Assembly: GCA_910576325.1 (NCBI GenBank)
Contig: CAJTIM010000008.1
Span: 1 to 64,000 of the forward strand
Direction: 5' to 3'
Origin: Clostridia bacterium
Lineage (GTDB): Bacteria; Bacillota; Clostridia; Lachnospirales; Lachnospiraceae
Length of the DNA stretch: 64,000 nt
The first letter of the stretch is position 1, and each line of letters opens with the position of its first letter. A program made the translations under genes and the position numbers. Below are positions 25,917 to 34,964 of this stretch, one piece after another. The notes below the pieces were generated by a model. It was not told the DNA's origin, ran no database searches, and worked only from the letters and a program-made list of their open reading frames with translations.

Positions 25917-25998
25917 AAAAAACACCCTTGAAAATTTATTAATAAATTTCCAAAGGTGTCTTCTATCCGTTTTTCACAATGCTGCAGATTTCAAACGC
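25917..25998 (-). terminator. Hairpin repeat V, copy 2 (terminator of the response regulator)
   Basis: Same stem as at 23605-23683 with compensating changes (CACCC...GGTGTC versus CACC...AGTGTC). It begins about 12 nt after the response regulator stop. As with copy 1, a shared lipoprotein promoter lies next downstream. Confidence 0.7.
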
Positions 25999-26009
25999 TG
26001 CCACGCCTG

Positions 26010-26696
26010 TTACTCACAATCACTTGTATCAAACTTGTACCCCATCCCCCAAATCGTTTTTATCAAATCCCCCTTGTCCTTAAGCTTACTCCGCAGCTTC
26101 TTCACATGGGTATCAATGGTCCGGGCATCACCGAAGTAATCATAATTCCAGACATTGTTGAGAATCTTCTCCCTGGAAAGGGCGATTCCCTCATGCTCCA
26201 TAAAATAAGCCAAAAGCTCAAATTCCTTAAAGCTCAATTCCAGAGCTTCCCCCTCCAACATAACCATATGAGCGGCCTTATTCAGCTCAATGCCCCCGGC
26301 GCTTAAGGTCTCCTCCGCAGTCCTTACGCTCGTTCTGCGTAAAATCGCCTCCACCCGGGCGACCAGAATCTTAGGACTGAAGGGCTTGGAAATATACTCG
26401 TCCACCCCAAGATCAAAGCCCTGAAGCTCATCCCGCTCGTCGGATTTGGCCGTGAGCATAATGATCGGCACCTTGGAGTATTCCCGAATCTCCTTACAAG
26501 TCTGCCAGCCGTCCATCTTCGGCATCATTACATCCAGAATCACCAGGGCAATCCCGTCCGTTTCAAAAAAAACATCCAAAGCCTCGGCGCCGTTTTCCGC
26601 CTCCAGAACTTCATAATTCTGCTTCACCAGAAAGTCCTTCACCAGCTTACGCATTCTGCTTTCATCATCTACCACCAGAATCTTCAATTTATCCAT
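26010..26696 (-). CDS. OmpR-family response regulator
   Basis: A 228-residue two-component regulator. Receiver domain about 1-120 with the acidic pair (VVDDESRM), phospho-acceptor Asp in VILDVMMPKMDG, Thr in IMLTAKSD and Lys in YISKPFSPK. A winged-helix DNA-binding domain follows (about 130-225: LSFKEFELLAYFMEHEG, RTIDTHVKKLRSKL). No kinase gene follows it; the same-strand kinase at 16405-17880 may be its former neighbour, with the lipoprotein block between them. AGGAGG lies upstream of the ATG. Confidence 0.94.
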   Translation of the reverse strand: MDKLKILVVDDESRMRKLVKDFLVKQNYEVLEAENGAEALDVFFETDGIALVILDVMMPKMDGWQTCKEIREYSKVPIIMLTAKSDERDELQGFDLGVDEYISKPFSPKILVARVEAILRRTSVRTAEETLSAGGIELNKAAHMVMLEGEALELSFKEFELLAYFMEHEGIALSREKILNNVWNYDYFGDARTIDTHVKKLRSKLKDKGDLIKTIWGMGYKFDTSDCE

Positions 26697-26779
26697 CAGG
26701 TATTCCCTCCTGGTTCATATTCTTTGTTGCAGCTATTTTTATTAGTATAGCAGAGAAATATGTAGGTTTTGTGAACAAT

Positions 26780-26840
26780 ATTAAGAAAAGCAATCACTCC
26801 GCCCCATTTCATCCTGCCCTGGCTTACTGATTGCTTTTTC
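26780..26840 (-). terminator. Terminator after the TetR gene
   Basis: Arms AAGCAATCA/TGATTGCTT with an inner GC-containing loop, followed by TTTTCTT on the minus strand; the plus strand also has a T run. It separates the TetR gene from the response regulator. Confidence 0.7.
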
Positions 26841-26874
26841 CAATTCCTATCCTATTCTTTTATCAAAATCGCAG

Positions 26875-27423
26875 TTACTTCCCGGAAGCTCTGAGGCTGC
26901 CCGCAACCATCCCGGCGATCTCCTCCGCCGTTTCCTTTTTTCCGTTCAGCTCCCACATAATAAACACATTCAGCAGCGCGCCTCCGTAAAAGTAGAGCTC
27001 ATATACCGGAATCTTATAGCGGGGCATAATGCGGTTCTTCATATAGGCGTTCATGGCATCAATCACAATGTAATAAAGCTTGGCATCCACCAATTTTAAA
27101 ATAAAGCTGGCATACCGGTCAAAATACTGAAGGGCATGAACAATACTGGACAGTCCGTGGAACTCTCCCACTCTCTCCTTCTCGGAAACGCATTCCCGGA
27201 TATACCCGGCCACAATCTCATGAAAGAAGTCCGCCAAAGCCTCCTCCTTCGTCTCATAATAATGGTAAAAGGTCATCCGTGACACCCCGGCTCTCTTTAC
27301 AATATCCGAGATCTTAATGTCCTTATACTCCTTTTTATCCATCAGGGAAAAGATAGCCTCCCCAATGCACACTCTGGTAAAGCGTGTTCTCTTATTGTAA
27401 TTTTTCGAAAATAAATTTCCCAC
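26875..27423 (-). CDS. TetR/AcrR family regulator
   Basis: A 182-residue repressor. The TetR_N HTH lies at about residues 13-60 (RFTRVCIGEAIFSLMDKKEYKDIKISDIVKRAGVSRMTFYHYYETKEEAL), with a helical ligand domain after it. It lies on the same strand just downstream of the fatty acid operon, 137 nt after its last gene and beyond a family T repeat. It could control that operon or an unrelated target; nothing in the sequence decides this. Confidence 0.88.
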   Translation of the reverse strand: MGNLFSKNYNKRTRFTRVCIGEAIFSLMDKKEYKDIKISDIVKRAGVSRMTFYHYYETKEEALADFFHEIVAGYIRECVSEKERVGEFHGLSSIVHALQYFDRYASFILKLVDAKLYYIVIDAMNAYMKNRIMPRYKIPVYELYFYGGALLNVFIMWELNGKKETAEEIAGMVAGSLRASGK

Positions 27424-27472
27424 CGCACCGCGCCCTTCCTGCCGTAAATATGTAAAGAGAACTGAAAACCCG

Positions 27473-27512
27473 TGTTACTGGTCATGGAGTGAACAGCAGC
27501 CAGGCAACATGC
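27473..27512. repeat. Family T motif, copy 3
   Basis: GTTACTGGTCATGGAGTGAACAG and the following CAGCCAGGCAACATG match the core of copies 1 and 2. It lies between the fab operon and the TetR gene. A further fragment (GTGACCAGTAAC) lies at 38353-38364 upstream of fabH. Confidence 0.5.
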
Positions 27513-27559
27513 CAATCTTACCTGCCACTAGAATAACATATTTTTGCAAAACAGGAAAG

Positions 27560-28618
27560 CTAATTCAGCAATTCCTTTATTACCGACTTCACTGTTTCAA
27601 TTCCGTGAATTTTATAGGTGTCCGCGCCGCAGAACATAAGGGCCTCCTCCACCTCGCCCTTTGCCGCATGAATCAGGGCCTCCGTAATGCAGTAAGGAAT
27701 TTCCGACGGCTTACACTTCCGAAGACAGCCGCGGCACTTTTGGGGGGCGACCCGCTCTCCCCTTTCCACACGCTCCAAAAAGGAATTGTGAATGGCCCGT
27801 CCCGGCATACCAACAGGGCTTTTTACCAGAACAATGTCTTCCTCCCGCGCCTCTACATAGGCCCGCTTGTATGCCGGATCTGCGTCACATTCCTCCGTTG
27901 TCACAAACCTGCTTGCCACCTGAACGCCGTCCGCTCCAAGGGCAAAGGCCCGATCCGCCTGCTCCCTGCCGCTGATTCCTCCCCCCAGAATCACCGGGAT
28001 TTTTTTCTCAAACCGCGCTTCATAAGCCCGGACCTGACCCAGAATCTTTTCCACTTCCTCCTCATAGGCATCCGGGCCGAACTCCTGCAGCTGCTCCTTC
28101 GTAAAGCCCAGATGCCCGCCGGCCTTCGGCCCCTCAATCACAAGGAAATCAGGGATACAGTTAAACTTTTTCGCCCAGTACCGGAGAATCACCCTGGCCG
28201 ATTTTTCCGTGGAAACAATAGGAGCTATCTTAACGGAAAATCCTTTCACTAGGGCCGGAAGATCCACCGGAAGCCCTGCGCCGGATACAATAAAGTCGGC
28301 GCCAAGCCTTGCCGCCTCCTTTACATACTCCCCGTAATGATTCATCGCCACCATAATATTGAAGCCCACCACGCCGCCCCGGGCAAGCTCCCTGGCTTTC
28401 TTAAGCTCTTTTCCCATAGCACGGAGATTGGCCTTCCTGGGATTTTCGTCAAAATCTTCCTCCATAAAGCCAATCTGAGCCGCCGAGATCGTCCCGGCGC
28501 CGCCCTCCGCCGCCACAGCTCCGGCCAGACGGGAAAGGCTGATGCCTACTCCCATTCCTCCCTGGAAAATGGGTTTTCTAAGTGTTAAGTCACCTATTTT
28601 CAAAGACATTCCTTTCAT
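27560..28618 (-). CDS. NAD(P)H-dependent flavin oxidoreductase (nitronate monooxygenase/FabK-like)
   Basis: A 352-residue FMN enzyme of the nitronate monooxygenase/FabK superfamily. It shows PIFQGGMGVGISLSRLAGAVAAEGG at the N-terminus, NIMVAMNHYGEYV, VIEGPKAGGHLGFT, the GGGISGREQADRAFALGADGVQVASRF phosphate-binding loop, and a distinctive C-terminal Cys cluster (CRGCLRKCKPSEIPYC). Start at 28618, where AAGGAG lies upstream, gives a normal N-terminus; a longer frame lacks a site. It is the last gene of the fatty acid operon, which already has a FabK at 35871-36809. The Cys cluster could bind a metal, which FabK lacks. Confidence 0.88.
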   Translation of the reverse strand: MKGMSLKIGDLTLRKPIFQGGMGVGISLSRLAGAVAAEGGAGTISAAQIGFMEEDFDENPRKANLRAMGKELKKARELARGGVVGFNIMVAMNHYGEYVKEAARLGADFIVSGAGLPVDLPALVKGFSVKIAPIVSTEKSARVILRYWAKKFNCIPDFLVIEGPKAGGHLGFTKEQLQEFGPDAYEEEVEKILGQVRAYEARFEKKIPVILGGGISGREQADRAFALGADGVQVASRFVTTEECDADPAYKRAYVEAREEDIVLVKSPVGMPGRAIHNSFLERVERGERVAPQKCRGCLRKCKPSEIPYCITEALIHAAKGEVEEALMFCGADTYKIHGIETVKSVIKELLN

Positions 28619-28737
28619 TCCTGCTCCTTCCTCCGTGCGGCCTTTCAACAACCTGTTTTTCAGCCTATTTGCCAAATGCCATACATAGATACTGTTCTGC
28701 AGACAGAACAAACCTCACCAGTGCCAAATTTAACTTC

Positions 28738-30456
28738 TTACATATTGCGGAAGCGTTCATAACGGTGATTCTGCAAAGCCTCGGCGTCCATACTTCCGTA
28801 GGTCTCAAGAAAGCGCCCAATCTTTGCCCTCATAGACTCCGTGACCTCGGCAAGCGTTTCCTTGGAAAACTTCCTCGGCTCTCCAAACACATGCTCCACA
28901 ATACCGGCCTTTTTCAGATCCCTTGCAGTCAGCTTCATCACCTCCGCCGCCTGCTTTGCCTTTTTGCTGTCCTTCCACAGAATACTGGCGAAGCCCTCCG
29001 GTGACAGAATGGAATAAATGGAATTTTCCAGCATCCACACCTCATTGGACACGGCCAGAGCCAGAGCGCCGCCGCTTCCGCCCTCCCCGATAATCACCGT
29101 GAGAACAGGCGTCTTCAAGCCGGACATCTCATAAATATTCCGGGCAATGGCTTCGCCCTGTCCCCGCTCCTCCGCCTCCAGGCCGCAGAACGCTCCCGGC
29201 GTATCCACCAGACAGATAACGGGACGCCCGAATTTTTCCGCCTGCTTCATAAGCCTCAGCGCCTTCCGGTAGCCCTCGGGAGCACACATGCCGAAATGGT
29301 GCAGGATATTTTCCTTTGTATTTTTCCCCTTTTCCTGAGCAATGACCGTCACGGGCCGCCCCTCAAACCAGGCAATTCCGCCCATTACGGCCAGATCGTC
29401 CCCAAAGTACCGGTCCCCGTGAAATTCATAGAAGCCCTCAAACAGCTCTTCCACATAATCGCTTCCCACCGGACGATCCTTATCCCTGGAGCGCAGCACC
29501 CGATCCCAGACGCCGATCTTCTGATAGCGCTGCCTTTTTTCCTCCCGGGGTATTTGAGTCTGCGCTTCTATTGCCGACTGCAGGGCCGCCAACTCGGACT
29601 GCCGCACATCCTCTCGAACATGAAGTCTTAAAATGTCGCCCAAAACCTGCTTCAGCTCATCCCGCTCCACAATCCGATCCACAAAGCCGTGCTCCAAAAG
29701 AAATTCCGACTTCTGAAAGCCCTTGGGAAGCTTCTGCCGGATGGTCTGCTCAATCACTCTCGGCCCCGCAAAGCCGATAAGCGCCCCCGGCTCCGCCAGA
29801 ATAATATCCCCCTCCATCGCAAAGCTTGCCGTCACGCCGCCGGTGGTGGGGTCCGTGAGCACGCTCACATACAAAAGGCCGGCGTCACTGTGCCGCTTTA
29901 AGGCCGCCGAAGTCTTTGCCATCTGCATCAGAGAGGTGATGCCCTCCTGCATACGCGCACCGCCGGAACAGGTAAAGAGAATCACAGGAAGCTTTTCCTT
30001 CGTGGCGCGCTCCACGGCCCTTGTAATTTTTTCTCCCACAGCAGCGCCCATACTGGCCATCAGAAACCGGCCGTCCATAACGCCAAGCACCGTCTCACAG
30101 CCGTTGATCCGGCATTTTCCCGTGACAACCGCCTCATTTATCCGGGACTTAAGCCTTGTGGCCGCAAGCTTTTCCTCATAGCCCTCAAATTCCATCGGAT
30201 TGCCGCCAATCAGCTCCTTATCCCACTCCGCAAAGCTTCCCTCGTCCGCCAGGCGCCGGATACGCTCATATGCCTTCACCCGGAAATAGCCCTTACACTT
30301 CGGACATACATAGTAGCTCCTGCGCACATCCTCCACCAGAAGCGTTCCCCCGCATTTGCTGCATTTGCACAGAAGTCCCTCCGGCACCTGAGGCTTTTTT
30401 TCTTCATCCTGGGAAAATCTTTTGTTCGTCTTTTTAAATACGTGATCCAGATTCAT
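28738..30456 (-). CDS. accDA: Acetyl-CoA carboxylase carboxyltransferase, beta-alpha fusion
   Basis: A 572-residue single chain combining both carboxyltransferase subunits. Residues about 1-280 are AccD, with the four-Cys zinc finger (CSKCGG and CPKCKG) and the SGGARMQEG and [12 protein letters not shown] motifs. About 290-572 are AccA ([41 protein letters not shown]). It transfers the carboxyl group from biotin to acetyl-CoA to make malonyl-CoA. Separate genes are the rule in most bacteria; the fusion is seen in some Clostridia. It follows accC by 15 nt. Confidence 0.95.
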   Translation of the reverse strand: MNLDHVFKKTNKRFSQDEEKKPQVPEGLLCKCSKCGGTLLVEDVRRSYYVCPKCKGYFRVKAYERIRRLADEGSFAEWDKELIGGNPMEFEGYEEKLAATRLKSRINEAVVTGKCRINGCETVLGVMDGRFLMASMGAAVGEKITRAVERATKEKLPVILFTCSGGARMQEGITSLMQMAKTSAALKRHSDAGLLYVSVLTDPTTGGVTASFAMEGDIILAEPGALIGFAGPRVIEQTIRQKLPKGFQKSEFLLEHGFVDRIVERDELKQVLGDILRLHVREDVRQSELAALQSAIEAQTQIPREEKRQRYQKIGVWDRVLRSRDKDRPVGSDYVEELFEGFYEFHGDRYFGDDLAVMGGIAWFEGRPVTVIAQEKGKNTKENILHHFGMCAPEGYRKALRLMKQAEKFGRPVICLVDTPGAFCGLEAEERGQGEAIARNIYEMSGLKTPVLTVIIGEGGSGGALALAVSNEVWMLENSIYSILSPEGFASILWKDSKKAKQAAEVMKLTARDLKKAGIVEHVFGEPRKFSKETLAEVTESMRAKIGRFLETYGSMDAEALQNHRYERFRNM

Positions 30457-30471
30457 GCTTTCACCTCAACG

Positions 30472-31806
30472 TCAAAGTCCGTTAATAAATTCAATATCCA
30501 CATTTCCCGCCAGAAAATCCGGGTGATTCAAAATATCATACTGATAATCCACATTCGTGTCCACACCCTCGATAATCACCTCGCCCAGAGCGCTCTGCAT
30601 CTTCCGAATCGCCTCGCCCCTGTTCTTGGCCCATACGCTGATTTTGGCTATCATGGAATCATAGAAAGGCGGAATGGCATACCCGCTGTAAATAGCAGAA
30701 TCAATGCGCACGCCCTTTCCACCCGGCAGATGCAGCCCCATAACCGTACCCGGACAGGGCCGAAAGCCCTCCGCCGGTTTCTCCGCATTGATACGCACCT
30801 CAATGGAATGGCCCGTAATCCTCACATCCTCCTGGGTATAAGAAAGCTTCCTTCCGTCCGCTATACGGATCTGCTCCTTAATCAGATCAATCCCCGTAAT
30901 CCACTCCGTCACCGGATGCTCCACCTGAATACGTGTATTCATCTCCATAAAATAAAAGCTTCCGCTCTTCTCCAGTAAAAATTCAATGGTCCCTGCGCCC
31001 ACATATCCGGCTGCCCTGGCCGCCCGCACCGCAGTTTCACCCATTTCCCTTCGAAGCTCCTCTGACAAAGCGGCGCTCGGAGCCTCCTCAATCATTTTCT
31101 GATGATTCCGCTGTATGGAGCAGTCACGCTCTCCCAGATGGATCACATTTCCATGACTGTCCGCCAGAATCTGCACCTCAATATGCCGCGGTCTTGTGAT
31201 AAAATGCTCCACATACATCGCGTCATCTCCAAAAGCCTTCTTCGTCTCCGTCTGGGCCAGATAGAAATTCTGCTCAAAATCCTCCGGCCGCTCCACCATG
31301 CGCATACCCTTTCCGCCGCCGCCGAGAACCGCCTTAATCATAACGGGATACCCCGCCTTTTCAGCCTCCTTCATACCTTCGGCCGCATCAAAAACAGCGC
31401 TTTTGCTGCCGGGAACAATGGGAACGCCGGCCTGCTTCATCGTATTGCGGGCCTCCTGCTTATCCCCCATCCTGGCCATAACCTGAGCGGAAGGACCGAT
31501 AAAGCAAATGTCACACTTCTCACACAGAGCAGCAAACTTACTGTTTTCAGACAAAAGCCCATACCCCGGATGAATCGCATCCGCGCCCGACACAATCGTA
31601 GCGCTGATAATCCTTTCCATAGCAAGATAGCTTTCCGAGAGAGCCGCCGGACCGATACAGACAGCCTCATCCGCCAGCTTTGCATGGATCGCCTCCCGAT
31701 CCGCCTCCGAGTACACGGCAACCGTCTCAATCCCCATCTCCCTGCACGCCCGAATAATGCGTACTGCGATTTCTCCCCGGTTTGCAACCAGAACCTTTCT
31801 AATCAT
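30472..31806 (-). CDS. accC: Biotin carboxylase
   Basis: A 444-residue ATP-grasp enzyme that carboxylates the biotin on AccB. Visible are the N-terminal MIRKVLVANRGEIAVRIIRAC, the glycine-rich VLGGGGKGMR loop, the HIEVQILAD and MNTRIQVEHPVTE motifs and the C-terminal barrel. The start at 31806 is fixed by TAGGAG eight bases upstream; a nine-codon extension has no site. A palindromic S element sits 24 nt upstream of the start in the fabZ-accC spacer. Confidence 0.96.
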   Translation of the reverse strand: MIRKVLVANRGEIAVRIIRACREMGIETVAVYSEADREAIHAKLADEAVCIGPAALSESYLAMERIISATIVSGADAIHPGYGLLSENSKFAALCEKCDICFIGPSAQVMARMGDKQEARNTMKQAGVPIVPGSKSAVFDAAEGMKEAEKAGYPVMIKAVLGGGGKGMRMVERPEDFEQNFYLAQTETKKAFGDDAMYVEHFITRPRHIEVQILADSHGNVIHLGERDCSIQRNHQKMIEEAPSAALSEELRREMGETAVRAARAAGYVGAGTIEFLLEKSGSFYFMEMNTRIQVEHPVTEWITGIDLIKEQIRIADGRKLSYTQEDVRITGHSIEVRINAEKPAEGFRPCPGTVMGLHLPGGKGVRIDSAIYSGYAIPPFYDSMIAKISVWAKNRGEAIRKMQSALGEVIIEGVDTNVDYQYDILNHPDFLAGNVDIEFINGL

Positions 31807-31829
31807 TCCCAATCTCCTATTCCAGTCCC

Positions 31830-31921
31830 GCAAAGTCCTTCCAGTGCACCCTTATCCAGATCAATTTCCAGCCGCCAAAAGATGCGTCTGTAAATCGATC
31901 TGTGCACTGGCAGGACTTTAC
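31830..31921 (-). repeat. Palindromic element S, copy S2
   Basis: Outer arms GCAAAGTCCT/AGGACTTTAC and second arms CCAGTGCAC/GTGCACTGG form a long hairpin. It is homologous to S1 at 6661-6752 (shared CAATT, CCGC and TGTAAAT-GAT-TGTGCACTG blocks). A partial extra end (GTAAAGTCCT) follows at 31935. Confidence 0.75.
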
Positions 31922-31942
31922 TGATTCCAGTTCCGTAAAGTC

Positions 31943-32371
31943 CTATCCCACCATAAAGGTCAGTTCCGCCTGAGCCACTACTTTGCCGTCCACACTGGCC
32001 ACAGCCTCGCCCACTCCCACAGGACCTTTCCGCTTAATGATCTTTGTCTCCAGACGAAGCTTATCCCCCGGAACAACCTTACCTTTAAACTTACACTTAT
32101 TGATAGCTCCAAAGTACGCCGTCTTCCCCTTGTTCTCCTCACAGGAAAGAATCGCCACCGCCCCTGCCTGGGCAAGCGCCTCAATCGTCAGCACCCCGGG
32201 CATCACCGGCTCCCCCGGAAAATGTCCGGCAAAAAAATCCTCCCTGAAGGTAACACATTTATACCCAACCGCATACTCCCCCGGCTCATAATCCTCAACA
32301 TAATCCAACAGCAAAAACGGATGCCGATGAGGAATAATTTCCTGAATTTCCTTATTATTCAAATGTTTCAT
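31943..32371 (-). CDS. fabZ: 3-hydroxyacyl-ACP dehydratase FabZ
   Basis: A 142-residue hot-dog fold dehydratase that removes water from 3-hydroxyacyl-ACP. The catalytic His is in IIPHRHPFLLLDYV, and the catalytic Glu lies on the helix GVLTIEALAQAGAVAIL, preceded by the FAGHFPGEPVMPG loop. The ATG at 32371 has TTGGAG six bases upstream; the longer frame does not. It lies between accB and accC. Confidence 0.95.
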   Translation of the reverse strand: MKHLNNKEIQEIIPHRHPFLLLDYVEDYEPGEYAVGYKCVTFREDFFAGHFPGEPVMPGVLTIEALAQAGAVAILSCEENKGKTAYFGAINKCKFKGKVVPGDKLRLETKIIKRKGPVGVGEAVASVDGKVVAQAELTFMVG

Positions 32372-32419
32372 TCTATTCTCCAATCCCATTTCCGCCAAAA
32401 TGATGCACCACTCCCGGCG

Positions 32420-32863
32420 CTACTCCCCATCCGGCGAAACAACAAACAAAGCCTGCCCATACTCCACCATATCACCGTTACGGACACAAATCTCCGTCAC
32501 AACTCCGTCACAGTCGCTCTCAATCTCATTCATCAGCTTCATAGCCTCCACAATCCCAAGCGTCTGCCCTTTCTTCACCCGATCACCCGGTACAACAAAC
32601 GGCTCCGCCCCCTCACTGGGCGCCGCATAAAACACACCCACCAACGGAGACTTAATTGCCGTCCCTTTAAGGTTAGCCCCTTTCGAACTGCTGCTCTCCA
32701 AAGAGACCTCCGGCTCTGCCTCCACCGTTACCGGCGCCCCTTTGCGGACCGCCCCCCGGCTCTTCTTCAACTTGATTTTTGTCCCATTCTGCTCATAATA
32801 AAAGCTGTCCAATCCCGAATTGGAAACACAGTCCACCAATCTTAAAAGATTTTCAAATTCCAT
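32420..32863 (-). CDS. accB: Biotin carboxyl carrier protein
   Basis: A 147-residue carrier. The C-terminal biotinyl domain has the modified Lys in VEAMKLMNEIESD and the thumb-like PSEGAEPFVVPGDRV region. A Ser/Ala/Pro linker (about 40-70) joins it to a short N-terminal helix region. It carries CO2 from AccC to the AccDA carboxyltransferase. Confidence 0.95.
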   Translation of the reverse strand: MEFENLLRLVDCVSNSGLDSFYYEQNGTKIKLKKSRGAVRKGAPVTVEAEPEVSLESSSSKGANLKGTAIKSPLVGVFYAAPSEGAEPFVVPGDRVKKGQTLGIVEAMKLMNEIESDCDGVVTEICVRNGDMVEYGQALFVVSPDGE

Positions 32864-32966
32864 CGATTCTACCTTTCTATATCAAGTCAAATACTCCACA
32901 TCAAGCTCCATAATACGTACAAGATCATGTCATTTCATAAAGCTTCGAAACCTACCGTACAAAAAT

Positions 32967-34208
32967 TTACCTATTTTCATACGCCCGAACTAACACAGAA
33001 GCATTATGCCCCCCAAAGCCCAGGGAATTGCTGAGAGCATAGACGATATTCTTTTCCACAGGAGCACCGATTGCATAATTCAGATCACAGCCTTCCCCGG
33101 GTGTAACCGTACCCATCGTCTGATGAATAAAGCCTTCCTCTATGGATTTCACACACACAATAAATTCCACACCGCCTGCCGCTCCCAGCAGATGACCAAT
33201 CATAGATTTCGTAGAGTTGATAATTACCTGATCCGCCGCCTCCCCAAAGGCCGCCCTAATTGCCTTTGTCTCAAAGAGATCGTTGTGATGGGTACTGGTC
33301 CCGTGGGCATTGATATAATCCACCTGGGACGGCGCAATCCCTGCCTCGTTTATAGCAAGCTCCATTGCCTTTGCCGCTCCGCTTCCATCCTCACAGGGAG
33401 ACGTAATGTGATAAGCATCCCCGGTAGCTCCGTAGCCCACAACCTCCGCATAGATCCGCGCGCCGCGCCTCTTGGCGTGCTCAAGCTCCTCCAATACCAC
33501 AACGCCCGCTCCCTCGCCCAGTACAAAGCCCTGACGTTCCTGGTCAAAGGGAATGGATGCCCGCAGGGGGTCTGTCGCCGTGGAGAGCGCCGTCAGTGCA
33601 TGAAAGCCTGCCACTCCCGTAGGACAGATACAGCTCTCCGCGCCGCCCGCCGCCATAATATCCGCATCATCATACTGAATCGCCCGGAAAGCGTCTCCGA
33701 TACAATGGGTGCCCGATGCACATGCGGTCACAACATTGGTGCATTTTCCGCGAAGTCCTAACTGGATGGAAATATTGCCCGCCGCCATATTGGAAATCAT
33801 CCGGGGCACCATCAAAGGATTCACCCGGTTCATCTTGCCTGCCAGAATCTTTGCATATTCCGTCTCCACAACGCTTAAGCTTCCGATACCGGAACCCACG
33901 GTAACGCCTGCCCGGAAGGGATCTTCCTTTTCCATATCAATTCCGGCATCCGCAAATGCTTCCTTTGCCGCTGCTACGGCGTATTGGGAAAATGCCTCCA
34001 TGCGCTTGGAAGCCTTCACGTCCATGCGCTCCCCGGCCTTAAAACCCTTGACCTCCGCGGCCAGCTTTACTTTGTATTCCGCAGTGTCAAATTTTGTAAT
34101 CTCTCCGATGCCGACCCTGCCCTCCCGGATGCCGCTCCAAAATTCCGGCACCGTATTTCCAATGGGAGTTACCGCCCCCAGTCCGGTTACAACCACTCTT
34201 CTTTTCAT
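32967..34208 (-). CDS. fabF: 3-oxoacyl-ACP synthase II
   Basis: A 413-residue condensing enzyme that elongates acyl-ACP with malonyl-ACP. The Cys-His-His triad is visible: Cys in VVTACASGTHCIGDA, His in YINAHGTSTHHND and His in STKSMIGHLLGAAGG, followed by the NSLGFGGHNASVL loop. Full length. It lies 15 nt after fabG. Confidence 0.97.
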   Translation of the reverse strand: MKRRVVVTGLGAVTPIGNTVPEFWSGIREGRVGIGEITKFDTAEYKVKLAAEVKGFKAGERMDVKASKRMEAFSQYAVAAAKEAFADAGIDMEKEDPFRAGVTVGSGIGSLSVVETEYAKILAGKMNRVNPLMVPRMISNMAAGNISIQLGLRGKCTNVVTACASGTHCIGDAFRAIQYDDADIMAAGGAESCICPTGVAGFHALTALSTATDPLRASIPFDQERQGFVLGEGAGVVVLEELEHAKRRGARIYAEVVGYGATGDAYHITSPCEDGSGAAKAMELAINEAGIAPSQVDYINAHGTSTHHNDLFETKAIRAAFGEAADQVIINSTKSMIGHLLGAAGGVEFIVCVKSIEEGFIHQTMGTVTPGEGCDLNYAIGAPVEKNIVYALSNSLGFGGHNASVLVRAYENR

Positions 34209-34223
34209 TGCTTATTACTCCTC

Positions 34224-34964
34224 TCACATCACCATGCCGCCGTCTACATGGATTACCTGACCGGTAATGTAGCCGGCATCCTCGGAGGCTAAGAAGCCTA
34301 CGGCCTTTGCCACATCCTCCGGCTTTCCAAAGGCTCCCATCGGAATCTGCGCCGATGCCTGATCGCGGACCTTGTCGCTGAGCTTTCCCGTCATATCCGT
34401 CTCAATAAAGCCCGGCGCTACCGCATTGACCGTGATACCGCGGCTTGCAAGCTCTTTTGCCGCTGATTTTGTCATACCGATGACGCCCGCCTTGGATGCG
34501 GCATAGTTGGCCTGGCCCGCATTCCCTGCCACGCCTACCACGGAGGCCATATTGATAATCCGGCCGCTTCTCTGCTTGAGCATGTAACGGGACACAAAGT
34601 GCATGGTGTGGAAAGCTCCCTTTAAGTTGGTGCCAAGTACGACGTCAAAGTCCTCCTCCGACATCCGCATCAGCAGATTATCCCTTGTGATTCCGGCGTT
34701 ATTCACCAGAATGTCAATCTTTCCCCGTCTGCCAATCACATCATTTATCAGCTTTTCACAGGCTTTGCCGTCCGCCACGTTGCACTGGTATGCCTCCGCC
34801 TGTCCGCCGGCTGTCTCAATTGCCTTCACTACCTCATCGGCCGCCTCGCCGGAGCCGTTGTAATTCACCACTACATAAGCGCCTTTTTTGGCAAGTTCCA
34901 GGGCAATCGCTCTTCCGATTCCCCGGGAAGCTCCCGTTACGATAGCTGTCTTTCCTTCTAGCAT
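34224..34964 (-). CDS. fabG: 3-oxoacyl-ACP reductase
   Basis: A 246-residue short-chain dehydrogenase that reduces 3-oxoacyl-ACP with NADPH. It has the [20 protein letters not shown] cofactor loop, NNAG, the catalytic Ser (IINMASVVG) and the YAASKAG Tyr-Lys pair. The start overlaps the fabD stop by seven bases. Confidence 0.97.
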   Translation of the reverse strand: MLEGKTAIVTGASRGIGRAIALELAKKGAYVVVNYNGSGEAADEVVKAIETAGGQAEAYQCNVADGKACEKLINDVIGRRGKIDILVNNAGITRDNLLMRMSEEDFDVVLGTNLKGAFHTMHFVSRYMLKQRSGRIINMASVVGVAGNAGQANYAASKAGVIGMTKSAAKELASRGITVNAVAPGFIETDMTGKLSDKVRDQASAQIPMGAFGKPEDVAKAVGFLASEDAGYITGQVIHVDGGMVM

